Assembly: GCA_023248735.1 (NCBI GenBank)
Contig: JAHFDY010000027.1
Coordinates: forward strand, 1 to 34,721
DNA length: 34,721 nt
Source: Myxococcales bacterium
GTDB lineage: Bacteria; Myxococcota_A; Polyangia; Polyangiales; Polyangiaceae
Direction: 5' to 3'
Part shown: positions 6,991-17,800 of the stretch, piece by piece
How the letters are laid out: each line of letters opens with the position of its first letter
How positions within the stretch are numbered: the first letter of the stretch is position 1
Translations under genes and position numbers: made by a program
Notes under the pieces: model-generated
Told to the model about the DNA's origin: nothing
Seen by the model: only the letters and a program-made list of their open reading frames with translations
Databases searched by the model: none

Positions 6991-8637
6991 GTGCAGACGA
7001 TCGGAGTTTGGAGCGGACCTACCCCAGCGTTCTCAAAAAGTGACCTGATCGAAGCCGCGCACGCAATGCGCGAGCTTGTTCACGTCGTACTCGATCCAGT
7101 AACGGGTCGCGTCGGGCTCGCCCGAGGTGGCGTTACCGCAAGCCAATCGAACGGTGGCCAGAGCTGGCCACTGCTCGCGACGCTTCCTCCGACGTACCCA
7201 GAGTGGCTTGGGGACCGCTCCTTTACAGAACTGCATCGTCTTCGTTTTCCGTACGTCGCTGGCGCGATGGCCAACGGGATTGCGAGCGCGCGCCTTGTGA
7301 CGGCAATGGCTCGCGCCGGGCTCCTTTCGTTCTTCGGAGCTGCGGGACTCCTGCCTGATCGCGTGGGTAAGGCGATTGACGAAATTGAAGCGGCCGTGGG
7401 TCGGGAGGACGAGGGTGGCCCGAGTTGGGGTGCGAACTTGATTCACTCGCCGAACGAACCGGCCGTCGAATATGCGGTTGCGGACTTGTATGTTCGGCGC
7501 GGCGTTCGTCACGTTTCGGCGGCCGCGTATATGGGCTTAACGCCCGCGGTTGTCCGCTACGCAATGAATGGGCTTTCACGCGATTCGTTAGGACGCGTTC
7601 ATCGGAAGAACCACGTGTTCGCGACGGTTTCGCGACCTGAAGTCGCGCGCCGATTCTTGGAGCCACCGCCCGACGACATGCTGCGAGAGCTCGTAGCAAC
7701 GGGAGCGCTTACGGAGGACGAAGCGAAGCTTGCGGCACACCTGCCCGTCGCCGAAACGCTCTCGGTCGAGTCGGACTCGGGAGGCCATACAGACAATCGA
7801 CCGCTCGTTGCGCTCTTGCCGCTGATGCTTGCCCTGCGCGACGAGATAGTCCGCAAGCACGGTTACACGCGACCCATTCACGTTGGCGCTGCGGGCGGTC
7901 TCGGTACGCCTGCGGCGATTGCGGCGGCGTTTGCGCTTGGTGCGTCGTTTGTGGTGACCGGGTCAGTGAACCAAGCTGCCATCGAGTCGGGCCTTCACGC
8001 GGATGGAAAAGCGATGCTCGCGCAGGCTGGCGTGGCGGATGTCGTGATGGCGCCGGCGGCAGACATGTTTGAACTTGGGGTGAGCGTTCAAGTTCTCGCT
8101 CGCGGCACGATGTTCGCGATGCGTGCTCGCAAACTCTACGAAATTTATCGGGCACACGACAGCATCGAGTCGATTCCCAAAGTCGATCGCGAACGGGTTG
8201 AGAGCACGATTCTTCGCGCCACGTTCGATGAAGCATGGGAGTCAACCCGTGCATTTTGGGCGGTTCGCGATCCAGCAGAAATTACGCGCGCAGAGAGTGA
8301 TCCGAAGCACAAGTTGGCGCTCATCTGTCGCGCGTACTTGGGGCTTAGTAGCAAGTGGGCCATCAACGGTCAGACCGACCGCCGTGCCGACTACCAAATT
8401 TGGTGTGGTCCAGCGATGGGCGCATTCAACGCATGGACCGCGGGGACCTTCCTCGCGGAGCCGTCGGCGCGCGAAGTGGTTCAAGTTGCGCTCAACCTGC
8501 TCGAGGGCGCGGCGGTTGTGAGTCGCGCGCAGCAGCTCCGCAGCTTTGGCGTGCCGATGCCGGCCGAGGCCTTTGACTTCCGTCCACGGCGCTTGGCCGC
8601 CAGACCCTTCACCGAACACGAAGCGAGGAATGCGTGA
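6991..8637 (+). CDS. pfa1: PUFA synthase enoyl reductase subunit (PfaD-type)
   Basis: 548 residues, the usual size for PfaD-type enoyl reductases of polyunsaturated fatty acid synthases. These are FMN-dependent TIM-barrel enzymes related to 2-nitropropane dioxygenase that reduce the enoyl-ACP double bond in selected cycles. Visible signatures: N-terminal GVWSGP near residue 5, FPYVAGAMANGI (86-97), the active-site DSGGHTDNRP (262-271, H266), and the flavin-phosphate loops HVGAAGGLGTP (297-307) and VTGSVNQA (322-329). The GTG start at 6991 is supported by GCGAGGAAGC directly before it, nearly identical to the GCGAGGAATGC that precedes the GTG of pfa2. It is the first gene of the operon and overlaps pfa2 by GTGA. 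In marine bacteria pfaD is usually the last gene; being first is the arrangement described for terrestrial myxobacteria. Confidence 0.95.
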   Translation: MQTIGVWSGPTPAFSKSDLIEAAHAMRELVHVVLDPVTGRVGLARGGVTASQSNGGQSWPLLATLPPTYPEWLGDRSFTELHRLRFPYVAGAMANGIASARLVTAMARAGLLSFFGAAGLLPDRVGKAIDEIEAAVGREDEGGPSWGANLIHSPNEPAVEYAVADLYVRRGVRHVSAAAYMGLTPAVVRYAMNGLSRDSLGRVHRKNHVFATVSRPEVARRFLEPPPDDMLRELVATGALTEDEAKLAAHLPVAETLSVESDSGGHTDNRPLVALLPLMLALRDEIVRKHGYTRPIHVGAAGGLGTPAAIAAAFALGASFVVTGSVNQAAIESGLHADGKAMLAQAGVADVVMAPAADMFELGVSVQVLARGTMFAMRARKLYEIYRAHDSIESIPKVDRERVESTILRATFDEAWESTRAFWAVRDPAEITRAESDPKHKLALICRAYLGLSSKWAINGQTDRRADYQIWCGPAMGAFNAWTAGTFLAEPSAREVVQVALNLLEGAAVVSRAQQLRSFGVPMPAEAFDFRPRRLAARPFTEHEARNA

Positions 8638-11600
8638 GCGACCGAACGAACTGTCCGATTGCTATTGTTGGTGCGAGTGCTCTCTTCCCAGGATCCATCG
8701 ACGCGACGGGTTTCTGGCGCGACGTCTTGAGTGGTGCTGACCGCATCACTGACGTGCCGCCCTCGCATTGGCTCATTTCGGATTACTACGATCCCGATCC
8801 CTCCAAGCCCGACAAGACGTACGCAAAACGCGGTGGATTCCTCGGCGCTGTCGATTTCGATGCGATGGGTTGGGGCGTACCGCCGAGTATTGTTCCTGAA
8901 ACCGACACGTCGCAACTCCTCGCATTGATCGTTGCGCAAAAGGTTCTCGAGGACGCGTCTGCGGGTGCGCCAGACACGCTCGACCGCAGTCGCATGTCAG
9001 TCATCTTGGGCGTGACGTCTGGACAAGAGCTGATGGGCTCGATGGTCAGTCGCCTCCAGCGACCGGTTTGGGTGAAAGCGTTGCGTGAGTCCGGCATCGC
9101 GGAGGACGAAGTCGACGCCATCTGCGATCGCATCGCGGGGCATTACTCGCCGTGGAAGGAAAGTACATTTCCTGGACTACTTGGCAACGTCGTCGCTGGG
9201 CGCATCGCGAACCGCCTCAACTTGGGCGGGACCAATTGCGTAACCGATGCGGCGTGCGCGTCCACGTTGGCCGCGCTATCGATGGGCGTCTCGGAGTTGC
9301 GGCTCGGTGAGTCGGACTTCGCCATCGTCGGTGGTGTCGACACGATGAACGACATCTTCATGTACGTGTGCTTCAGCAAGACACCGGCGCTATCGCCGAC
9401 CGGGGATTGCCGGCCGTTTTCCGATCAAGCGGACGGCACGATGTTGGGCGAAGGCTTGGGTATGGTCGCCCTCAAGCGACTCGCCGACGCTGAGCGAGAT
9501 GGTGATCACGTCTACGCCGTCATTCACGGCGTCGGCGCATCGTCGGACGGCCGGGCCAAGAGTGTGTACGCGCCGGTGCCAGAGGGGCAAGCGCTCTGTC
9601 TGAGACGTGCCTATTTGCAGGCAGGATACGGTCCTGACACGGTCGAGCTCGTCGAAGCGCATGGCACTGGAACAAAAGCTGGCGACGCCGCGGAGTTCGC
9701 GGGACTGAGCCTCGCCTTCGAAGAAACGGGTCGCCCCGACCGTCAGTGGTGCCAGCTCGGCTCGGTGAAATCGCAAATCGGACACACGAAGTCGGCCGCA
9801 GGCGCCGCAGGCATTCTAAAAATGGTGATGGCGCTTCACCACAAAGTTCTGCCACCGACAATCAAGGTTGCAAGGCCCAACCCCGCACTCGATATCGAGG
9901 CGTCGCCATTTCATCTGACCACGCGCGCGCGCCCATGGGTGCGCAATGCTGTGCATCCGCGTCGAGGGTCGGTGAGCTCGTTCGGGTTTGGTGGCTCGAA
10001 CTTTCATGTTGCACTGGAGGAGTTTCGTCCGTGCACAAAGGGAATGGCGACAGCGGCGCCGCGGTTGCGCGCGCTTGATGCGGAACTCGTCGTCCTTTCG
10101 GGTTCGAACGAAATCGAAATAGTCAATGAAATTGATCGTGTCCTTGGTGAGTGCGAGAACCAGAGCTTGCAATGGCTCGCTCACGCCTCCGCCCAAAAAT
10201 TCGCATCGGGCGCGGCAGCACGGCTGTCGATAGTCGCAGCGGACGTCAACGAGCTCAAAGCTGAGCTGACGGTCGCAAAGCAGATGCTTGCTTCTAAGGA
10301 CGTGAAGGACTTCTCGACGCCGAGTGGCATCCATTTCGGGACCGGCACGAAGAAGGGAAAGCTTGCGTTTATTTTCCCAGGGCAGGGAAGCCAGTACATC
10401 GACATGGGATCGTCACTCGCGCAGCATTTCGCGCCGGCGCTGGCCATGTGGGACGCGGCGGCTGATTCCAGTTGGGGCGAGCAACTTCGGGACATCGCAT
10501 TTCCACGCACGGCGTTTGATGCTGCAGAGGAGGCGCGACAGGTTGAGCAGCTCAACGCGACGGAGTGGGCGCAGCCGGCAATTGCTTGCGCCAGCCTGGC
10601 TCTGCTCGCGATGCTTGACGCCCTCGAGCTGCGATCGGAGGCGTGTGCAGGTCATAGTTTCGGCGAGGTCACCGCGCTCCATGCCGCGGGCGTGATCTCT
10701 GCAGGTGCGTTCGTGAAGATCGCACGTCGTCGCGGTGAGTTGATGGCCGAGGCTGCGCAACAGCCAGGAAAGATGGTGGCCGTGCCCGAGTCGGCGTCTC
10801 GGGTGCGTAAGCTGCTGGAATCGTTTGGCGAATCGGTGGTGATCGCAAATGAGAACGCGCCGAATCAGGTCGTACTTAGCGGTCGAAGTAACGCCATCGA
10901 GTCTGTCGTTCGCAAGCTCGGTGCCGTTGGAATCGAAGCGACGCCGCTGCCCGTTGGGACTGCCTTTCATTCGGATGTCGTCGCGCCAGCCAGTGGAAAG
11001 TTGCTTGACTATTTGCAGTCAGTGGTGTTCGGCGAGGCGAGCGTTCCCGTGTTCGGCAACACGCACGCAATGACGTATCCGACGGATGGCGGGGAAGCGC
11101 GCGCGCTTCTCGCGGATCAACTCGCCGAGCCAGTTCGATTCGTCGAGATGGTGCAAGAGATGGCCTCCTCCGGCGCTTACACGTTTGTCGAGGTTGGCCC
11201 AGGATCAATCCTGAGTGGACTCATTGGTCGCATCCTCGAAGGCAGACCTCATCTGACCGTGCGGCTCGATCGAAGGGGCAAGCCAGGCGTCCGATCGTTT
11301 CTGTCCGGACTTGGTCAACTCTGCGCAGCCGGCCACACGATGCGGCTCGGTGCGTTATGGGATGGATATGCGCCGCCGGAAAATTTGCGCGCGCGCGCAA
11401 AGCCAAAGGTGACGATTCCTATCGGTGGCAGCAACTACGGCAAGCCCTACCCACCACCAGGTGGTACCGCGACGCTGCCGGTCCCAAACGCAAGGAAGGC
11501 GCGTGTTGAACTGCCCGCGGAGACGACAACGTCAAAGCTGGTCAGTCCGACGTCCGCGTCAGCAGCGAATTTCTCGACGGTTACGAATCTACCCCCGCGA

Positions 11601-14600
11601 AGTGAGAAAACTACGATGACGACGTTAGCGAACAAGAGTTCGACGCTGCGGGCTGCCCCTCCCGTGCCCGCGTCCGACGAGTGGGCACGCGCCTATCAAG
11701 AGGTTCAGCGACAGACTGCGGAAGCGCACACGAGCTACCTGCACGCCATGGCGCAAAGTCACACCGCGTTTTTGAGCACGATCGAATGCAGCTTTCTTGC
11801 GCTCGCCGGCATACCGGGTGAGACGCCTCGCGACGATGCGCAAGTCGCGCTCTCGTTGCGCTCGCATGTGGCACCGTCGATCGCGACGCAGCGAACTATC
11901 GCAGCGCTTCCTGTTACCGTCACCGCGCAAGCAAACGCCGAACGACCCATAACGAGCACTTCGGATTCGCAAGCGCCTCCGCCGAGCGAGAGTGTTGCAA
12001 GCGTCGACTTGCACCAGATGATGCTCGAGGTGGTGGCCGATCGAACGGGTTATCCAGTCGAAATGTTGTCTGCTGAAATGACCCTCGAAGGAGACCTGGG
12101 AATCGACTCGATCAAACGTGTCGAGATTCTGAGCGGCATGCAAGATCGCGTGCCGTCGTTACCGAAGGTCGACACAGCTCGAATGGCGAAGCTCCAGACG
12201 CTCGGTCAGATCGTCAACTACATGAACGAGTTGCTGGGCGCGAGTTCACCAGCCTCCGTCGCTCCGGCGACGAGCACCAGTCTACAAGAGCTGCAGAAGA
12301 TGATGCTCGAGGTGGTCGCCGACAAGACCGGCTATCCGACCGAGATGCTCTCGGCCGAAATGTCGCTCGAAGGCGACTTGGGAATCGACTCGATAAAGCG
12401 CGTCGAAATCCTGAGTGCGATGCAGGAACGTGTGCCATCACTCCCAAAAGTCGACCTCGCAACGATGGCGAAGCTCCAAACGTTGGGCCAAATCGTCAAC
12501 TATATGAACGACCTCCTCGAAGGAAAGTGCCCGGCGCCTGCTGCTCCCGCCGCTCCCGTCGCCGTAGTTCGTCAAAAGCTCTCCCGCTACGTTCTCCGCG
12601 CCGTACCCCGTGCCGCTGCGGGCATCGCACGCACCGGATGGTTTGCCGGTCGGGTCGTCGTCACAGCCGAGGGCACGGAGCTTACCGAGGCAGTTGTCCT
12701 TGCACTTCAAGCGAGTGGAGTCCACGCCGAGGCCGTGGACGCGGTTCCGACGACCGACGTCTCCGGCGTCGTCTTCCTCGGAGGCTTGCGCACCGTTGCA
12801 GATATGAACGCGGCGATCGAACTGAACCGCGAAGCCTTCCGCGCTGCTCGTGCCTTTGCGGCGAGTGGCACAAGCAAGGGCGCATTCGTTTCGGTTCAAG
12901 ACACGGGTGGCGCGTTTGCGGCAGAGGGTTTCCTCGACGCTGATCGCACGTGGCTCGCAGGCTGCGCTGGTCTTGCAAGAAGTGTTGCGCGTGAGTGGCC
13001 CGACGTCGCTGTGAAAGCTATCGATCTCGAGCGTGGTGGTCTGAGTGCCGCAGAGTTGGCAGTCAAGTTAGTGAACGAATTGTTAGAGGGTGGTGCTGAC
13101 GTCGATGTAGGGCTGCCCTCAGACGGTCGAAGGCTTGTTCTCGAGAGCGTTGAGCTTGCCGCCACGCTTGGCAAGTTGTGTCTAAGCGCTGGCGATGTCA
13201 TCGTCGCTTCGGGTGGCGGTCGTGGCGTCACTGCGGCCACTCTCATCGAGCTTGCGGGCGAGCCGCCTCTAACCTTTGTGCTTCTTGGTCGTAGTGTCCT
13301 TGTGGATGAACCAGCCTCCTGCGCTGGGATTGTCGGTGATGCCGAGCTCAAGCGTGCCTTGCTCGTCGAGGCAAAGGCTCATGGGCACGATACGACACCG
13401 GCCTCCATCGGCGCGGCTGCAGGTCGAATTCGAGCGCATCGAGAAATTCGCGCGACGGTGTCCGCGATCGAGCGAGCGGGCTCGAAAGCACAATATGTAT
13501 CCGTCGATGTGACAAATGATGGGGAGCTCAGTTCGGCGCTCGACATCGTTCGCGCAACGGTCGGCCCAATCGCGTGTGTTGTGCACGGTGCGGGTGTGCT
13601 CGCTGACAAGCTTGTTGGACAGAAAACAGATGAGCAATTCGAGCGCGTGTTCAATACCAAGGTGCTGGGTCTGCGCTCGCTTCTCAACGCGACTGCGAGC
13701 GATTCGCTCAAGTCGCTCATCCTCTTTTCATCGGTAGCGGCACGGGTGGGCAATGTGGGCCAAAGCGACTATGCGATGGCAAACGAGGTGCTCAACAAAG
13801 TTGCGCTTGCCGAGTCGCGACGTCGCGGAGAGGGCATTGTCGTGCGCTCGCTTGGCTGGGGACCGTGGGAGGGTGGCATGGTCACCCCCGAGCTCAGGGC
13901 GCATTTTGAGAGCGTTGGGGTCGCCCTGATTCCGCTTGCGGCGGGAGCTCGCATGATGAGCGACGAACTCCACAGCGCGTCGTCAACTGACGTCGAGCTG
14001 GTCCTCGGCGGCGCTCCCGTCGAAGGAGGCATTTCGTCAGCGACGCCACCCGAGTTGGCCTTCGATATTCGGCTCGAGTCGGCGAGGCACCGTTACCTGT
14101 TCGATCACGCGATTGATGGCAACGTTGTGGTGCCTGTCGTCATGGTGATCGAGTGGTTTGCCCGAGCTTCGCGCGCATGCGCACCTAAGATGTATCTGTC
14201 GCGGCTGACCGATGTCCGGGTCTTGAAAGGTATCGTCGTTCACGAGTTCGCCAGTCACCCGAAGTTGCTTCATGTTCAATGCCGACCTGTTGCGAACGGA
14301 AGCGACTTGACGATCGCGCTCGAGATCACCGACGAACGTGGCGTCGCGCACTATCGCGCGAACGCGGAGCTTTCATACGAACCTCGGCCGCTTTCCAGTT
14401 CAGACGACATGCAACACGAGCATGCCCTCAAGCCGTGGGGCGATCGGGTCGTTTACGATGGCCACGCGCTCTTTCACGGACCTGCGTTTCGCGCGATCAC
14501 GCACATGGAGGGTGTGTCAGCAACGAGCGCGACGGCTCGGTTGAAGGGCGTGTCCGACGCATCGTGGGGCGGCGAATTCCTCACTGACCCGTTGGCCTTG

Positions 14601-14873
14601 GACGGCGGTCTCCAACTCGCGGTGCTTTGGTGCAAAGAGGTCCTTGGCTCTGCGTCACTTCCCACTAGCATTCGTGCGGCGGAATTCGGCGGACCTCCCC
14701 CGTCCGGGCCCATTCACTGCACGCTCTTGCGCGCGCGCGCCTCTGATCAGCGAAGTGAGTGCGACCTTGTCTTTCGAGATGCTCGCGGACGTGTGTTCGC
14801 CCGTTTGTCAGGTGTCGAAATGCATCTGCGACCGAAGGCGAAACCAATGGCTCCTTCGCTCGAAGCCCAATGA
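8634..14873 (+). CDS. pfa2: PUFA synthase subunit KS-MAT-ACP-ACP-KR-DH (PfaA-type)
   Basis: 2079-residue multidomain synthase. In order: ketosynthase (about 5-465) with nucleophile C208 in DAACAST, H343 in EAHGTGT and H384 in the GHTKSAAG motif; malonyl-CoA acyltransferase (about 575-900) with FPGQGSQ, S675 in GHSFGE and H779 in AFHS; a helical linker (1015-1055); two acyl carrier proteins with LGIDSIKR, phosphopantetheine sites S1159 and S1253; ketoreductase (about 1515-1790) with the nucleotide loop SGGGRGVT and catalytic S1700/Y1713/N1717; and a PKS-type dehydratase (about 1805-2065) with H1825 in the first motif and D1990 in LDGGLQ. It performs condensation, malonyl loading, chain carriage and keto reduction. 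Only two carrier domains are present. It starts with GTG coupled to pfa1 and ends in an ATGA overlap with pfa3. Confidence 0.95.
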   Translation: MSDRTNCPIAIVGASALFPGSIDATGFWRDVLSGADRITDVPPSHWLISDYYDPDPSKPDKTYAKRGGFLGAVDFDAMGWGVPPSIVPETDTSQLLALIVAQKVLEDASAGAPDTLDRSRMSVILGVTSGQELMGSMVSRLQRPVWVKALRESGIAEDEVDAICDRIAGHYSPWKESTFPGLLGNVVAGRIANRLNLGGTNCVTDAACASTLAALSMGVSELRLGESDFAIVGGVDTMNDIFMYVCFSKTPALSPTGDCRPFSDQADGTMLGEGLGMVALKRLADAERDGDHVYAVIHGVGASSDGRAKSVYAPVPEGQALCLRRAYLQAGYGPDTVELVEAHGTGTKAGDAAEFAGLSLAFEETGRPDRQWCQLGSVKSQIGHTKSAAGAAGILKMVMALHHKVLPPTIKVARPNPALDIEASPFHLTTRARPWVRNAVHPRRGSVSSFGFGGSNFHVALEEFRPCTKGMATAAPRLRALDAELVVLSGSNEIEIVNEIDRVLGECENQSLQWLAHASAQKFASGAAARLSIVAADVNELKAELTVAKQMLASKDVKDFSTPSGIHFGTGTKKGKLAFIFPGQGSQYIDMGSSLAQHFAPALAMWDAAADSSWGEQLRDIAFPRTAFDAAEEARQVEQLNATEWAQPAIACASLALLAMLDALELRSEACAGHSFGEVTALHAAGVISAGAFVKIARRRGELMAEAAQQPGKMVAVPESASRVRKLLESFGESVVIANENAPNQVVLSGRSNAIESVVRKLGAVGIEATPLPVGTAFHSDVVAPASGKLLDYLQSVVFGEASVPVFGNTHAMTYPTDGGEARALLADQLAEPVRFVEMVQEMASSGAYTFVEVGPGSILSGLIGRILEGRPHLTVRLDRRGKPGVRSFLSGLGQLCAAGHTMRLGALWDGYAPPENLRARAKPKVTIPIGGSNYGKPYPPPGGTATLPVPNARKARVELPAETTTSKLVSPTSASAANFSTVTNLPPRSEKTTMTTLANKSSTLRAAPPVPASDEWARAYQEVQRQTAEAHTSYLHAMAQSHTAFLSTIECSFLALAGIPGETPRDDAQVALSLRSHVAPSIATQRTIAALPVTVTAQANAERPITSTSDSQAPPPSESVASVDLHQMMLEVVADRTGYPVEMLSAEMTLEGDLGIDSIKRVEILSGMQDRVPSLPKVDTARMAKLQTLGQIVNYMNELLGASSPASVAPATSTSLQELQKMMLEVVADKTGYPTEMLSAEMSLEGDLGIDSIKRVEILSAMQERVPSLPKVDLATMAKLQTLGQIVNYMNDLLEGKCPAPAAPAAPVAVVRQKLSRYVLRAVPRAAAGIARTGWFAGRVVVTAEGTELTEAVVLALQASGVHAEAVDAVPTTDVSGVVFLGGLRTVADMNAAIELNREAFRAARAFAASGTSKGAFVSVQDTGGAFAAEGFLDADRTWLAGCAGLARSVAREWPDVAVKAIDLERGGLSAAELAVKLVNELLEGGADVDVGLPSDGRRLVLESVELAATLGKLCLSAGDVIVASGGGRGVTAATLIELAGEPPLTFVLLGRSVLVDEPASCAGIVGDAELKRALLVEAKAHGHDTTPASIGAAAGRIRAHREIRATVSAIERAGSKAQYVSVDVTNDGELSSALDIVRATVGPIACVVHGAGVLADKLVGQKTDEQFERVFNTKVLGLRSLLNATASDSLKSLILFSSVAARVGNVGQSDYAMANEVLNKVALAESRRRGEGIVVRSLGWGPWEGGMVTPELRAHFESVGVALIPLAAGARMMSDELHSASSTDVELVLGGAPVEGGISSATPPELAFDIRLESARHRYLFDHAIDGNVVVPVVMVIEWFARASRACAPKMYLSRLTDVRVLKGIVVHEFASHPKLLHVQCRPVANGSDLTIALEITDERGVAHYRANAELSYEPRPLSSSDDMQHEHALKPWGDRVVYDGHALFHGPAFRAITHMEGVSATSATARLKGVSDASWGGEFLTDPLALDGGLQLAVLWCKEVLGSASLPTSIRAAEFGGPPPSGPIHCTLLRARASDQRSECDLVFRDARGRVFARLSGVEMHLRPKAKPMAPSLEAQ
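12009..12521 (+). repeat. tandem acyl carrier protein domains (two copies)
   Basis: Two about 80-residue ACP units are nearly identical in protein and closely similar in DNA, with phosphoserine codons at 12108 and in the second copy at 12390. The short linker between them is Ala/Ser/Pro-rich. The high similarity fits internal duplication kept homogeneous by recombination. Confidence 0.9.
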
Positions 14874-17800
14874 GGACGCCCATTGCGATCGTCGGGCGGG
14901 CATGCATTCTGCCAGGTGCGCTCACGCCCGAGGCGCTCTGGACTCTTGTGTCAGAGGGTCGAGATCTCGTGCGAGAGGTACCGGCCGGCCGTTGGGGGAT
15001 CAGTCCAGATGATGCTCTGTGCGACCCGAAGACGCCGCGAGCCGATCGCGCTTGGTCGGACCGCGGCGGCTACGTTGAAGGATTCGAGCGCGTATTCGAT
15101 GCGTCCGGCTTCGACATGCCCGAGGCGGAGCTCGCATCGCTCGATCCAACGTTCCACTGGGTCTTGCACACCGCGCGCCAGGCCCTTGCACAGGCGAGAC
15201 GTAGCCGTGGCAGCGATCGCGTCGGCGCGGTGGTCGGCAATCTTTCGTTCCCATCGCGCGCGATGGCCGACTTTGCGGCGTCCGTTTGGCTCAAGGGCAC
15301 AGATGCGCGAATCAACAGAGTCGATCCACGGAACCGCTTTCACTCAGGGCTTCCGGCGCTGCTTCTTGAGCGCGCTCTCAGTCTCGGCAACGGCGTGTTC
15401 GCGCTCGATGCGGCGTGTGCAAGTTCGCTCTACGCGATAAAGTTGGCGTGCGATCGCTTGCAGGATGGCCGCGCGGACTTGATGCTCGCTGGAGCCGTCA
15501 ACGGTGCAGATGACTTGTTCATTCACATCGGCTTTTGCGCGCTATCGGCGATGAGCCGCACGGGGCAGAGCCGCCCTTTTCACCGTGAAGCCGACGGCCT
15601 AGTCCCGGCTGAGGGCGCTGGCATGATCGCGCTCAAGCGACTTGCGGACGCTGAACGCGATGGCGACAGAATCTTCGGTGTCGTCCGTGGTGTTGGGTTG
15701 TCCAACGACGGGCGGGGTCGTGGCTTCTTGGTTCCGAGCCGTGAGGGGCAGGTGCGTTCGTTGCGCGCTGCGTTTCAAGCGGCGGGCCTCTCACCACGTG
15801 ATGTGTCGCTGCTTGAGTGCCACGCGACTGGGACGGCCGTCGGTGATGCGACCGAGCTCGATGCGCTACGCGACGTTTTTTGTGAGCGCGACGACGCTCT
15901 TCCGATCGGCTCCCTCAAGAGCAACTTGGGACACCTCATTACGACCGCGGGCGTCGCTGGCGTGATGAAAGTGCTCGGCGCGCTCGAGTCCGCCGTGCGA
16001 CCTGCGACGTTGCATGTAGACAAGCCACTTGACGGTATTCACGGCGACGCAGCATTCAGACTGCTATCACGTGCGGAACCTTGGGACGAGCCAACGTCTG
16101 CGGCCGACGGTTTGCGTCGGGCGGGGGTGTCGGCCTTCGGCTTCGGAGGCAACAACGCACACGCCATCATTGAGGAATACCGGGCGCGTGTGCCGCGCAT
16201 ATTTGTTCCTCGGCATGTCGTTGCCAACTCTGCGCACGTCGCGATTGTGGGTCTTGGCGTTGTTGCGTCGAAGAGCGCAAATCGAGATCAATTTGCGGAC
16301 CGCTACTTCTCGAATGAACCTTGCCTCACGTTCGGCGACGACGGACAAAGAGAAGGTCGCGCTTCTTCCTTTGACGTCGACGTTGGCTCCCATAGTGTTC
16401 CGCCAAACGATCTCCGTCAGACGCTACCCCAGCAACTCTTGATGCTTCAGGCGGCGCGGGAGGCTGCGGCCGAAATCGGGCAGATGCCTCGCGACACAAC
16501 GGGCGTGTTCATCGGCATGGGAACCGACGCCGAAATCGCGCGCTATGGTGCTCGATGGCGTCTGCACGCTCTCGCAGGTGCGGATGCGCCATGGTGGGAC
16601 AAGGCACGCGCCGCGCTTGTATCGGAGCTGAGCGCAGCAGGCGTCACTGGCACGATGCCGAACATTGTTGCAAACCGCATCAACCGCGCGCTTGAGCTTG
16701 GGGGTGCCAGCTGCACCGTCTCAAGTGAGGAGCGATCCGGCATTGACGCGCTCGAGATCGGCGTGACTGCGCTTGCGTCGGGCGAACTCGATGCGGCGAT
16801 CGTGGGCGCGGTCGACCTCAGCTGCGAGCCTGTTCACACGGAAGCGATGCGTGCGGTCTTCGGTGCCGCGTGCCCGCCGCCAGGTGATGCGGCAGTCGCA
16901 CTTGTGCTCAAAAGACTAACGGACGCGGAACGTGACGGAGATCGCGTTTACGCGGTGATTGATGGGATGACTGGCGAAGCGACGTCGCTACGAGGGGTGC
17001 CATCGATCAGCGTCGATCGCGAGCCTCCGTGCGAACTCAGCGCGCGCTTCGGTCACGCGCATGCGGCATCCGGCTTGTTGCACGTCGCAGCGGCGGCTCT
17101 TTCGCTGAGCGACCAAAGGTACCCATCCGGAAGGCCATGGGAAGAGCAGTGCCCGCGGATTGCCACCGTGCGCGTGCCGGCGATCGACGGAGCTGTTACG
17201 CGCGTCGTGAGGTTGCGCGCTCATCTAACGTCGTTGCGCACTCAGAGATCCGCCGCGAAGCGAATCTCTGGTGACAGTGAGCGAAAGGGTGTCTGGTTGA
17301 CGCTCGCGGCACATCCCTTGCCAGTGCGCCTTCCGCCTCGTGAGGCGCAGCTGATGCGCTCGGCCCCCGCGCTGCCTTCTGCGCTCACGGACTCAGCCTT
17401 CCAAAGCGTTCACAAGCCGCGAGCGGCGCCGCAAGATCCATCGGTGCGCGTTTCGACGCACGCGATCCTGGCTGCATCGAGTACTTCAGACGGATTGGGA
17501 CTTACGCGGGGGTTTGTGAACCTCTCCCGCACGCACGCGGCGTTTGTGAAGCAGCAAGCCGAGGTGCATCAACGTTTCCTGACGCTCAGCGAGCAGCTCA
17601 CGGCAGCTGTCTTTGCGATGTCGACTCCCGCTCATAGTCAAATTAGTTTACGAAATGCCGAACCTACTCCGGGACCCGCACAGGCGCCCGTCCAGTGTTC
17701 GGGCACCGAGAAGCTGGCGCCTACGCCGAGAGAGCAGTTGCCGATGCCCAATGGGCTAGTTCTGGCGCGGTTGCAGCTCGAAATTTTCGCGTCTGGGCTC

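Noticed and set aside
14759-14869. In-frame upstream extension of pfa3 giving 37 extra residues
   Set aside because: It lies inside pfa2, is Arg/Cys-rich and does not look like protein; the ATG at 14870 starts the standard KS N-terminus (TPIAIVGR) and overlaps the pfa2 stop as ATGA.
16480-17230. Apparent broken second ketosynthase in pfa3 (missing Cys)
   Set aside because: The Cys-to-Glu change in SSEERSG is the normal signature of a chain-length factor, not a mutation.
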